NCBI GenBank assembly: GCA_031253365.1
Contig: JAIRWE010000193.1
Coordinates: forward strand, 1 to 12,725
Source: Oscillospiraceae bacterium
Lineage (GTDB): Bacteria > Bacillota > Clostridia > Oscillospirales > Ruminococcaceae
DNA: 12,725 nt
Direction of reading: 5' to 3'
Shown: one piece after another, positions 1 to 6,482 of the stretch
Layout of the letters: every line of letters starts with the position of its first letter
How positions within the stretch are numbered: the stretch's first letter is position 1
The notes under the pieces: model-generated
The model's input: only the letters and a program-made list of their open reading frames with translations
Databases searched by the model: none
What the model was told of the DNA's origin: nothing
Translations under genes and position numbers: made by a program

Positions 1-354
1 GCCGATTTTATCGGGGAAAGCAACATAATAGACGGGGTGATGCGCGCGGATTACACCGTCGCGTTTTCCGGCGCGGTTTTCGAGTGCCTCGACAAGGGCT
101 TCGCGGAGAACGAACCCGCGGATGTCGTAATCCGCCCCGAGGACGTGCTTATCACCGCCGCCGGCGAGGGTCATCTCGCCGGAACCGTGAAGGACGCCAC
201 GTTCAAGGGCGTGCATTACGTGATGTTCATAGAATCGAAGGCGGACGGCTTTGTCTGGAGCGCGAAAAGCACGAAGATGTTCCCCCCCGGCAGCGACGTG
301 GGAATGACCATCGTCCCCGACGCCATTCACGTTATGAAGAAGGTGGCGACATGA
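1..354 (+). CDS. potA: PotA C-terminus, spermidine/putrescine ABC transporter ATPase (5' end outside window)
   Basis: This is the last 117 residues of the ATP-hydrolysing subunit of a polyamine importer. It acts on the cytoplasmic face of the membrane with PotB and PotC. The nucleotide-binding domain lies upstream of the window. What remains starts with the residues FIGESNIIDG, which match the conserved F(V/I)GE.N...G segment after the PotA ATPase core, and then a TOBE-type regulatory domain that includes VVIRPEDV. The reading frame is open from base 1. The TGA stop at 352-354 overlaps the potB ATG at 351 (ATGA), so the two are translationally coupled, as is usual in pot operons. The following potB, potC and potD genes make the polyamine assignment firm. 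On the fragment alone it could be any CUT1-like ATPase. Confidence 0.88.
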   Translation, partial: ADFIGESNIIDGVMRADYTVAFSGAVFECLDKGFAENEPADVVIRPEDVLITAAGEGHLAGTVKDATFKGVHYVMFIESKADGFVWSAKSTKMFPPGSDVGMTIVPDAIHVMKKVAT

Positions 355-1215
355 ACAAAAAGCCGCTCGTATACCCGTATATCGCGTGGATTGTGATTTT
401 TACCGTCATACCGCTGCTGCTGATTATCTATTACAGCCTGCACGTAACCGTCAACGGCGAACGGGTGCTGTCCTTGGACAACTTCGCGCGGATTTTTGAA
501 GCCTCCGAAAACCCGCGAAACGGGGAAAACATCTATATATACCTTGAAGTCATTTGGCGTTCCGTAAGGCTCGCCGCCGTGTGTACGTTCCTGTGCGTCG
601 CGTTGGGCTATCCCATCGGCTATATCCTCGCGGGGAAGGAATTCGACGACAGCGGCGTTCTGATTTTTTTCTTCCTCATACCCATGTGGATGAACGTCCT
701 GCTCAGGACATACGCCTGGCTGACAATCCTCGAAAACAACGGCGTCATAAACTCGACGCTGGCTTTTTTCGGTCTGCCGAAGCAAACGCTGCTCTATAAC
801 GACACGGCGGTAATCCTCGGAATGGTCTACAACTTCATTCCCTTTATGATACTGCCGGTCTACACCGTGCTTAAAAAGCTGAACGTCGGTATTATCGAAG
901 CGGCGCAGGACTTGGGCGCGTCCCGCCGCGAAGTGTTTTTGAAGGTGATTTTCCCGCTCAGCATTCCCGGCGTCATATCGGGCGTGACCATGGTGTTCAT
1001 GCCCGCCGTGACCGCGTTCGTCATTTCCAACCTGCTGGGCGGCGGGCAGTTCATACTCATAGGCAACATGATAGAACAACAGTTCCTGCGCGTCGGAAAC
1101 TGGGGGTTCGGCTCCGCCATCTCGGTCGTTCTGATGTTTATGGTGCTGCTTTCCGTCGGGATTTTCTCGTTGGTTGACAAGGACACGGGGAGCGGGGGGG
1201 GGGACGCTGTATTGA
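351..1215 (+). CDS. potB: PotB, spermidine/putrescine ABC transporter permease
   Basis: This is one of the two membrane-spanning subunits that form the polyamine channel. It is about 287 residues long if it ends at TGA 1213-1215, close to the family length of about 275-300. The first helix is near residues 8-30 and several more hydrophobic segments follow. The cytoplasmic EAA loop that docks on the PotA ATPase is at about 182-210 (IIEAAQDLGAS, with LSIPG further on). The ATG at 351 overlaps the potA stop and has AAGG with GGTGG just upstream (340-346). In the frame as given, TGA 1213-1215 is not reached. Losing one G from the tract at 1194-1203 would bring it in frame and end the protein with GSGGGTLY, which from memory resembles the glycine-plus-aromatic tails of clostridial PotB. 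The function is certain and the 3' end is not. Confidence 0.8.
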
Positions 1216-2018
1216 AAAAGCTCAAACGCCTTTATCTCGCCTTGATGCTGTTTTTCCTTTATTCGCCGATAGCCGTGCTGATTGTGTATTCGTTCAACGA
1301 ATCCAAGTCCCGCGCGAATTGGAGCGGCTTCACCCTCAAATGGTACGCGCAGCTTTTCGGCGACCCCGGAATAATGAACGCCTTAGCCACGACGCTGTCG
1401 GTGGCGGCTCTCTCTTCCGCGGCGGCGACGACTATCGGAACGGCGGCGGCAATCGGCATAGACTCGATGAAGGGCGCCAAAAAAAGGCTCGTCATGGGGC
1501 TGACGAACATTCCCGTGGTCATTCCCGAAATCGTTATCGGCGTTTCGCTTATGATACTGTTCATGTACGTCTGCGGCGCGCTGGGCGTAGGGATGGGGTA
1601 CCACACGCTCCTGCTCGCGCACGTTATCTTTAACGTGCCGTTCGTGATTTTGTCGGTGCTGCCCAAGCTGCGGCAGACGGACGAAAACCTGATTGAGGCG
1701 GCCCTCGACCTCGGGGCGAGTCCGTCCTCGGCGTTTTTTAAGGTGCTGCTGCCGCAGATAATGCCCGGCGTCATAACGGGCGCCATGCTCGCCTTCACGC
1801 TGTCGATAGACGATTTTATCGTCAGCTTCTTCACGGCGGGCGCGGGCACGACGAACCTTTCAATCCTTATTTTCTCGATGGCGCGGCTGGGGATTAACCC
1901 GAAAATCAACGCCCTTTCCGCAATCATGTTCACCGTGGTTTTGCTTTTGCTTTACCTTATAAACAAAAGGGAAACGATAAACAAAAAAAGGAGGGAAAAA
2001 AATGCTCAAATCCGTTAG
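351..2018 (+). CDS. potB-potC: PotB-PotC permease read as one continuous ORF (apparent fusion)
   Basis: As written, the frame opened by the potB ATG at 351 runs without a stop to TAG at 2016-2018, giving a 555-residue protein with two complete ABC permease halves. The seam is a run of ten G (1194-1203), read as SGGGDAV, and then a leucine TTG codon that looks like the natural start of potC. PotB and PotC are normally separate proteins. A fusion would be topologically possible, since the PotB C-terminus and PotC N-terminus both face the cytoplasm and fused permeases occur in some ABC importers. I think two proteins are more likely, with the G tract miscounted, variable in length, or crossed by slippage. 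The halves are described separately. Confidence 0.6.
   Translation: MNKKPLVYPYIAWIVIFTVIPLLLIIYYSLHVTVNGERVLSLDNFARIFEASENPRNGENIYIYLEVIWRSVRLAAVCTFLCVALGYPIGYILAGKEFDDSGVLIFFFLIPMWMNVLLRTYAWLTILENNGVINSTLAFFGLPKQTLLYNDTAVILGMVYNFIPFMILPVYTVLKKLNVGIIEAAQDLGASRREVFLKVIFPLSIPGVISGVTMVFMPAVTAFVISNLLGGGQFILIGNMIEQQFLRVGNWGFGSAISVVLMFMVLLSVGIFSLVDKDTGSGGGDAVLKKLKRLYLALMLFFLYSPIAVLIVYSFNESKSRANWSGFTLKWYAQLFGDPGIMNALATTLSVAALSSAAATTIGTAAAIGIDSMKGAKKRLVMGLTNIPVVIPEIVIGVSLMILFMYVCGALGVGMGYHTLLLAHVIFNVPFVILSVLPKLRQTDENLIEAALDLGASPSSAFFKVLLPQIMPGVITGAMLAFTLSIDDFIVSFFTAGAGTTNLSILIFSMARLGINPKINALSAIMFTVVLLLLYLINKRETINKKRREKNAQIR
1194..1203 (+). repeat. G10 homopolymer at the potB/potC junction
   Basis: Ten consecutive G occur in the last codons of potB. 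With ten G, potB and potC are fused in frame. With nine G (or twelve), potB stops at TGA 1213-1215, which overlaps the TTG at 1212 in a TTGA arrangement like the potA/potB ATGA overlap. The tract also sits 8 nt before the putative potC start and may serve as its ribosome binding site. Whether the length is a sequencing error, a phase-variable site or a slippage site cannot be told from one sequence. Confidence 0.7.
1212..2018 (+). CDS. potC: PotC, spermidine/putrescine ABC transporter permease
   Basis: This is the second permease subunit of the polyamine importer. Starting at the TTG at 1212 gives 268 residues beginning MKKLKRLYLALMLFFLYSP, the usual shape of a Bacillota PotC N-terminus. The next hallmarks are a first helix ending in VLIVYSFNESKS, the FTLKWY segment, the EAA loop at residues 161-190 (LIEAALDLGAS, LLPQIMPG), and IDDFIVSFF at 199-207, which is typical of PotC. 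The C-terminus is rich in Lys and Arg. The G-rich stretch that ends 8 nt before the TTG could act as the ribosome binding site. If translation is instead continuous from potB, this is the C-terminal half of a fusion. Its 3' end overlaps the potD start by 17 nt. Confidence 0.8.
   Translation: MKKLKRLYLALMLFFLYSPIAVLIVYSFNESKSRANWSGFTLKWYAQLFGDPGIMNALATTLSVAALSSAAATTIGTAAAIGIDSMKGAKKRLVMGLTNIPVVIPEIVIGVSLMILFMYVCGALGVGMGYHTLLLAHVIFNVPFVILSVLPKLRQTDENLIEAALDLGASPSSAFFKVLLPQIMPGVITGAMLAFTLSIDDFIVSFFTAGAGTTNLSILIFSMARLGINPKINALSAIMFTVVLLLLYLINKRETINKKRREKNAQIR
1988..1995 (+). promoter_or_regulatory. Strong Shine-Dalgarno for potD
   Basis: AAGGAGGG lies 6 nt before the potD ATG at 2002, inside the last codons of potC. 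It fixes the potD start and suggests high translation of the binding protein relative to the permeases, as expected for a substrate-binding lipoprotein. Confidence 0.85.
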
Positions 2019-3048
2019 CGTATTAACGTCCTTCGCGCTTTTGCTCGCCGCGACCGCGACGCTCGCGTCGTCGTGCGGTTCCGGACCGGTAATCAACGTG
2101 TATAACTGGGGCGATTACATCGACGACAGCGTGCTGAAAGCGTTCACGGAGGAAACGGGAATCCGCGTCAATTACAGCACCTACGCCAGGAACGAGGAAA
2201 TGTACGAAAAGGTAAAGAGGGGGAACTCCGGTTACGATATAGTAGTTCCGTCCGACTTTATGGCTTCAAAGATGATAAAAGAGGGGCTGCTCGAAAAGCT
2301 CGACTTTTCCGCCATACCGAACTTTTCAAACATAGACGGGCGGTTCACCTCCCTTTCATACGACCCGTCCGACGAATACAGTGTGCCGTATATGTGGGGC
2401 ACCACGGGAATCCTGTACAACACGACGATGGTTGACGAAACCGTCGACAGCTGGGACATACTGTGGGACGCGCGTTATTCGGGGCAAATCTTCATGTATG
2501 AGAGTATGCGCGACATTTTCGCCGTCGCGCAGAAAAGGCTCGGTTTTTCGATAAACGACACGGATATAAATAACCTGAACGCGGCGAAGATGTCGCTGTC
2601 CGAACAAAAGCCCCTCGTTCAGGCGTATTTGGACGAAAGCATCAAAGACAAGATGATAGGGCGCGAAGGCGCGCTCGCGGCGGTGTTTTCCGGCGACGCC
2701 TTCTATTGCATCGAAGAGAACGACGAGCTGGCGTACATCGTCCCGAAAGAGGGGAGCAACGTGTGGTACGACGTCCTCGTTATCCCGAAAGGCTCGAAAC
2801 GCAAGCAGGAGGCGCAGCAGTTCATCGACTATATGTGCCGCCCCGACGTCGCCCTTAAAAACACGCTGTACGTGGGTTACTCCACGCCGAACAAGGAAGC
2901 GTACAAGCTTCTGGACGAGGACTGGCAGGGCAGCGACGTGTATTGGCCGGACGACGACGTGCTGGACAGGTGCGAGGTCATGGTGGATTTGGGCGCGTTC
3001 ACGCAGGAATACGACAGGGCGTGGACCGAAGTGCTGGCGTCAAGGTGA
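2002..3048 (+). CDS. potD: PotD, spermidine/putrescine-binding lipoprotein
   Basis: This 348-residue extracytoplasmic protein captures polyamine and delivers it to PotB/PotC. The N-terminus is a lipoprotein signal: a hydrophobic stretch at residues 5-22 and a lipobox-like LASSC, with Cys25 the expected lipidated residue. The mature part opens with INVYNWGDYID (31-41), the PotD/PotF signature. Other family features are YDIVVPSDFM (78-87), VPYMWGTTGILYN (128-140) and VWYDVLVIPKGS (254-265). In the last of these, Trp255 and Asp257 appear to match the Trp-x-Asp pair that contacts spermidine in E. coli PotD, judged from memory. The start is fixed by the strong ribosome binding site. The gene closes the pot operon, and its stop at 3046-3048 overlaps the convergent lon stop. 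Preference for spermidine or putrescine cannot be read from sequence alone. Confidence 0.93.
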   Translation: MLKSVSVLTSFALLLAATATLASSCGSGPVINVYNWGDYIDDSVLKAFTEETGIRVNYSTYARNEEMYEKVKRGNSGYDIVVPSDFMASKMIKEGLLEKLDFSAIPNFSNIDGRFTSLSYDPSDEYSVPYMWGTTGILYNTTMVDETVDSWDILWDARYSGQIFMYESMRDIFAVAQKRLGFSINDTDINNLNAAKMSLSEQKPLVQAYLDESIKDKMIGREGALAAVFSGDAFYCIEENDELAYIVPKEGSNVWYDVLVIPKGSKRKQEAQQFIDYMCRPDVALKNTLYVGYSTPNKEAYKLLDEDWQGSDVYWPDDDVLDRCEVMVDLGAFTQEYDRAWTEVLASR

Positions 3049-5430
3049 CGGCGGCGGGGGGAGCGGCGGCGGCTTTCGCGAGGGCGGCTTTCGCGAAGCC
3101 GCCCCGCCCGCGAGCGCCGTTTCAAGCACCGCCTCTATGCTGTCCGCCCCGATGAAGCGCAGACCGTTCCTGACGGTTTCGTCCAGCTCGGAGATATACG
3201 GCTCGTTTTCCTTCGGGATAAGCACGGTTTTGATTCCCGCCTTGTACGCCGCCATCGCTTTTTCCTTCAACCCGCCGATAGCCAGCACCTTCCCGTGGAG
3301 GGTGATTTCCCCCGTCATGGCGACGTCCCTGCGGACGGCTATGCCCGACAGCGCGGAAATCAGCGCGGTCACCATGGTCACACCCGCCGACGGTCCGTTC
3401 TTGGGCGTCGCCCCTTCCGGCGCGTGGATATGAATGTCCTTGTTTTTGTGGAACTCGGGGTCAATCCCGTATCTGTCCGCCAGCGTCCGGACGAGGCTCA
3501 CCGCGATTTTCGACGACTCTTTCATTACGTCGCCGAGCGAACCGGTAATCTCGATTTTCCCCTTCCCGTCCATGACCGCCGCTTCAAGCGGCATAATTAC
3601 GCCCCCGACGGAGGTCCACGCCAGCCCGTTCGCCACGCCGACTTCGTCGCCGGCGGAAAGGTGTTCGGGGAGGTGTTTTTTTACGCCCAAATATTTCCCG
3701 ATGTTTTGGGCGTTCAGCGTGACCTTCCCCGCGCCCGCCACAATCTCCCTCGCCGATTTTCGGCACAGCGCGGCGATTTTGCGTTCCAATTTGCGCACGC
3801 CCGCCTCCTTCGTATAAAAATCAATCAGGGAATAGACGGCGCTGTCCGCGATTTTCACCTTGGACGCGGAAAGCCCGTGCTTTTTCAGCTGCTTCGGGAC
3901 AAGGTGCTTTTTTGCGATAAAAAATTTTTCGACGCGGTTGTAGCTGCTTAATTCTATGACCTCCATCCTGTCAAGCAGGGGCGGCGGTATGTCGTCGGTG
4001 TTGTTGGCGGTGGTGATGAACATTACGCGGCTCAAATCCAGCGGAATTTCAAGGTAATGGTCCGCGAAGGCCACGTTCTGCTCCGAGTCCAGCACTTCCA
4101 GCATGGCGGAGGACGGGTCGCCCCTGTAATCGCCGCTCATCTTGTCGATTTCGTCGAACAGTATGACGGGGTTCATCGAACCCACCTGTTTAAGCGCGTT
4201 CACTATCCTTCCGGGCATCGCGCCTATGTAGGTTTTGCGGTGCCCCCTTATCTCCGCCTCGTCGCGGACGCCGCCCAGCGAAATACGCGCGTATTTGCGC
4301 CCGAGCGACTTGGCTATGGACTGCCCCACCGACGTTTTTCCGACGCCGGGCGGCCCGGCAAGACAGATAATCTGCCCCTTGACGTCGGGCTTCAACGCGC
4401 GCACGGCGAAAAGCTCCAGTATGCGCTCCTTGACTTCCTTCAAGCCGTAGTGGTCCTTGTCAAGCTGCTTTTGCGCCTTCCCCATGTCGATTCTTTCTTT
4501 CGTGAACACGTTCCACGGAAGCTCGAGAACCGTGTCCAAATAAGAGCGGACGACCCCCGCCTCCTGCGAGAAGGGCGAAAACTTCACCAATTTTTCCGCC
4601 TCGCCTATGAGTTTCGCCTCGGTGTCCTTATCGAACCCTATGCTTTCTATTTCGGCGGCGTAGCCCAAAAACTCCTCCTGCGGGTCGTCCCTGTCGCCGA
4701 GCTGCCGCGAAAGTATGCGTATCTGCTCCCTCAGGTAATACTCGCGCTGGTTTTTTTCCAGGGCGTCGCGCACCTGCTCGTGAATGTCGATTTCAAGCTC
4801 CATTATGCCGATTTCCTTTTCAAGGACGGCGAGGAGGCGTTCGACCCGCTTTTTGGTGCTGCTGATTTCCAGCAGCTTTTGCTTGTCCTCCGGCTTTAAG
4901 TAGATATTAAAGACAATGCTGTCGAACAGCCTGTCGAGGTTGCTTTCCGTCAGAATACTCTGATAAAGCTCGCCGGGCATTTTCGGGGCGAGCGAACAGT
5001 ATTTCTTGAAGATGTCCACAAGCATACGCGCCAAAGCCGTTTCCTCGTCCGCCGAAAGCGCGGAAAAGCGCGCGGGCTGTTCGACCCGCGAAACCGTGCA
5101 TTTGAAGTAGGGCTCCGTGGCGTCAAGCGAAATCAGCTTCGCTTTGTACAGCCCCTCCACGAGAACCCGCGTGGCGTTTTCCGGGGTTTTGAGAATCTGC
5201 CTGACTTCGGTGACCACCCCTATTTTGTAAACGTCGTCAATCGTCGGCTCCGCGACCGAGGCGTCCTTTTGCGCCACGAGGAAAATCTTCCTCTCGCCGT
5301 TCGCCGCCGCTTTAAGCGCGTCCACGGACTTGTCCCGCCCCACGTCGAAATGCAGTATCATGTGGGGGAAGATTACAAGCCCGCGCATGGGAAGCGCAGG
5401 CATGGACTGCCGATTGTCTGTACCGCTCAT
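3040..5430 (-). CDS. lon: Lon, ATP-dependent serine protease
   Basis: This cytoplasmic AAA+ protease unfolds and degrades damaged and regulatory proteins. At 796 residues it has the usual LonA length. The substrate-binding N domain is at about 8-200 (PALPMRGLVIFPHM), followed by a coiled-coil region around 200-300. The AAA+ module has Walker A GPPGVGKT at 359-366 and Walker B ILFDEID at 423-429. The protease domain holds the catalytic dyad, Ser681 in PKNGPSAG and Lys724 in GGLKEK, 43 residues apart as in E. coli. The ATG at 5430 is chosen because MSGTDNRQSMPALPMRG matches the family start and AAAGGAA precedes it; the frame extends upstream into metF without a start of its own. The last 20 or so residues (RKPPSRKPPPLPPPPSP region) are a proline-rich tail not typical of Lon. 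The gene is cotranscribed behind metF. Confidence 0.96.
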   Translation of the reverse strand: MSGTDNRQSMPALPMRGLVIFPHMILHFDVGRDKSVDALKAAANGERKIFLVAQKDASVAEPTIDDVYKIGVVTEVRQILKTPENATRVLVEGLYKAKLISLDATEPYFKCTVSRVEQPARFSALSADEETALARMLVDIFKKYCSLAPKMPGELYQSILTESNLDRLFDSIVFNIYLKPEDKQKLLEISSTKKRVERLLAVLEKEIGIMELEIDIHEQVRDALEKNQREYYLREQIRILSRQLGDRDDPQEEFLGYAAEIESIGFDKDTEAKLIGEAEKLVKFSPFSQEAGVVRSYLDTVLELPWNVFTKERIDMGKAQKQLDKDHYGLKEVKERILELFAVRALKPDVKGQIICLAGPPGVGKTSVGQSIAKSLGRKYARISLGGVRDEAEIRGHRKTYIGAMPGRIVNALKQVGSMNPVILFDEIDKMSGDYRGDPSSAMLEVLDSEQNVAFADHYLEIPLDLSRVMFITTANNTDDIPPPLLDRMEVIELSSYNRVEKFFIAKKHLVPKQLKKHGLSASKVKIADSAVYSLIDFYTKEAGVRKLERKIAALCRKSAREIVAGAGKVTLNAQNIGKYLGVKKHLPEHLSAGDEVGVANGLAWTSVGGVIMPLEAAVMDGKGKIEITGSLGDVMKESSKIAVSLVRTLADRYGIDPEFHKNKDIHIHAPEGATPKNGPSAGVTMVTALISALSGIAVRRDVAMTGEITLHGKVLAIGGLKEKAMAAYKAGIKTVLIPKENEPYISELDETVRNGLRFIGADSIEAVLETALAGGAASRKPPSRKPPPLPPPPSP
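3068..3104. repeat. Tandem 15-bp repeat with GC hairpin at the potD/lon convergence
   Basis: The 14-mer GGCGGCTTTCGCGA occurs at 3068-3081 and 3083-3096, a 15-bp period. The second copy forms a hairpin with a 9-bp stem (3082-3090 with 3096-3104) and the loop TCGCG. It lies 20-56 nt past the potD stop but still inside lon, where it encodes a duplicated SRKPP on the minus strand. It is a candidate transcription end for potD, but there is no T tract, so it is not a textbook intrinsic terminator. Confidence 0.5.
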
Positions 5431-5436
5431 CGTAAA

Positions 5437-5443
5437 TTCCTTT
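5437..5443 (-). promoter_or_regulatory. Ribosome binding site of lon
   Basis: On the minus strand AAAGGAA lies 6 nt before the ATG at 5430, in the 23-nt gap after the metF stop. It decides the lon start in favour of MSGTD over the long upstream extension of the same frame. Confidence 0.75.
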
Positions 5444-5453
5444 CGCGTGTTTG

Positions 5454-6326
5454 TCACCGCATGATTTTCGCTATTCTCTCCGCCGCGTAAGGGCTGTTCA
5501 TGGCGTAAAGGTGAATCCCGTCGACCCCGTTTGAGATTAAATCCGCGATTTGCTCCTCGGCATACGCCATTCCCGCGTCGCGAAGGGCTTGCGCGTCGTT
5601 CTCGTAACGCGCGACCATCTTCGCGAATTTCGGCGGCAGGCTCGCGGCGCACATCGAAACCGTGCGCTCTATCTGCTTCTTGCTTGTGACGGGCATAATC
5701 CCCGCCGAAACGGGCGCGTCTATACCGATGAGGCGAACCTTTTCCATAAACGAGTAAAACAGCGCGTTATCGAAAAAAAGCTGCGTGAACAAACACGAAA
5801 CGCCCGCGTCAACCTTTTTTTTCAGGTTTTTCAAGTCCGAAGCCAAGCTGTCCGCCTGCGCGTGACCTTCGGGATAGCACGCCCCCGAAACGCAAAAATC
5901 GCCGCCGACGCCGACTATGAACCGCGCGAGGTCGCTCGCGTGCTTAAAGTCGTCGCGCGCGGGCGTGTCGGGGTTGACGTCCCCCCTGAGCGCGAGTATG
6001 TTTTCGATGTTGTTTTCGCCCAGCTCCCTCACGGCGCGCTCCGCGCCGTCCCTCGACAGGCTCGCGCAGGTCAGGTGCGCCATGGCCTCCACGCCGCACT
6101 TGTTCTTGATGAACGAGGCGATTTCAAGCGTGCCGTCGCCGCCGCTCCCCCCCGCGGAACAGGTAACGCTGATAAAATCAGGCTTCAGCGCGGCGATTTG
6201 TTCCAGCACGGGGAAAACCCCCTCCCGCGTGAAATCGCGCGCCGCGTCTTTTTTCGGGGGGAATACCTCTATCGAAAACACGGGCTTCCCCCTGCCGAAC
6301 ATTCGCGATATTTTCAAGCCGCGCAC
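5454..6326 (-). CDS. metF: MetF, 5,10-methylenetetrahydrofolate reductase
   Basis: This is a cytoplasmic FAD enzyme that reduces methylene-tetrahydrofolate to methyl-tetrahydrofolate for methionine synthesis. Its 290 residues match the short bacterial, catalytic-domain-only form. Signatures are PVFSIEVFPPKKD with catalytic Glu20, DFISVTCSAGG (50-60), ILALRGDVNPD with flavin-contacting Asp116, the CLFTQLFFDN segment with Gln182, and the C-terminal GIHLYAMN (270-277). The GTG at 6326 has GGAG 7 nt upstream. A TTG at 6317 would give MKISRMFGRGKPVFS, which fits the family start better, and the G-rich stretch serves it too; an ATG at 6302 lacks a ribosome site. No metH or metV partner is adjacent. 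A near-consensus promoter lies just upstream and lon follows in the same operon. Confidence 0.93.
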   Translation of the reverse strand: MRGLKISRMFGRGKPVFSIEVFPPKKDAARDFTREGVFPVLEQIAALKPDFISVTCSAGGSGGDGTLEIASFIKNKCGVEAMAHLTCASLSRDGAERAVRELGENNIENILALRGDVNPDTPARDDFKHASDLARFIVGVGGDFCVSGACYPEGHAQADSLASDLKNLKKKVDAGVSCLFTQLFFDNALFYSFMEKVRLIGIDAPVSAGIMPVTSKKQIERTVSMCAASLPPKFAKMVARYENDAQALRDAGMAYAEEQIADLISNGVDGIHLYAMNSPYAAERIAKIMR

Positions 6327-6353
6327 CCCCTCTCTCCGTAAGACACCCCTGTA

Positions 6354-6382
6354 ATTTTACTACATAAACGCGGTAATGTCAA
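6354..6382 (-). promoter_or_regulatory. Sigma-A promoter for metF-lon
   Basis: Read on the minus strand: TTGACA at 6382-6377, a 17-bp spacer, then TAAAAT at 6359-6354. Transcription should begin near 6347, giving a leader of only about 20 nt with the GGAG ribosome site at 6337-6334. That leaves no room for a SAM riboswitch or T-box, so any methionine control must act at the promoter. Confidence 0.8.
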
Positions 6383-6440
6383 CCGCCGCGCCGCCGCCGC
6401 CGAGATTTATTTTGCGCGCCGCCGCCGCGCGCTTGACATT
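6375..6440. repeat. Inverted AATGTCAA / TTGACATT pair enclosing the divergent promoter core
   Basis: AATGTCAA at 6375-6382 and TTGACATT at 6433-6440 are perfect inverted copies that contain the -35 elements of the two divergent promoters. Between them lie 50 bp made of two CCGCCG-type GC-rich blocks around an AT-rich centre (GAGATTTATTTT). The symmetry may simply reflect two consensus -35 boxes with the same flanks, or it may form a shared operator. Confidence 0.45.
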
Positions 6441-6461
6441 TATTTCATTTGCGGTTATAAT
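6433..6461 (+). promoter_or_regulatory. Perfect consensus sigma-A promoter for the hybrid kinase operon
   Basis: TTGACA at 6433-6438, a 17-bp spacer and TATAAT at 6456-6461 match the housekeeping consensus exactly. The start site should be near 6468, only about 15 nt before the kinase ATG. The leader has just a weak G-rich ribosome site (GGGGT at 6470-6474). Strong transcription therefore seems paired with modest translation initiation. Confidence 0.85.
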
Positions 6462-6482
6462 AAGGCAATGGGGTAAATCCGA

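Noticed and set aside
84..350. Upstream extension of the potB frame back to 84
   Set aside because: The translated sequence is arginine-rich and has no homology to permeases. It overlaps the clear PotA TOBE domain in another frame. The potB ATG at 351 has a ribosome site and the correct family start.
327..1079. Long minus-strand ORF opposite potB
   Set aside because: It is histidine-, arginine- and glutamate-rich with no recognisable domain, an antisense shadow of GC-rich coding DNA.
4057..4899. 280-codon plus-strand ORF opposite lon
   Set aside because: It is fully inside the strongly conserved lon gene, has low-complexity composition and no ribosome site or domain.
5431..5652. Lon N-terminal extension to 5652
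   Set aside because: The extra 74 residues overlap metF, are arginine-rich and unlike Lon. A ribosome site and family-like start occur at 5430.
5550..6341. 263-codon plus-strand ORF opposite metF
   Set aside because: Composition is typical of a reverse-frame shadow (rich in Arg, Val and His), and it spans metF and its ribosome site.
6327..6360. SAM riboswitch or T-box upstream of metF
   Set aside because: The promoter position leaves a leader of about 20 nt, too short for any known riboswitch.
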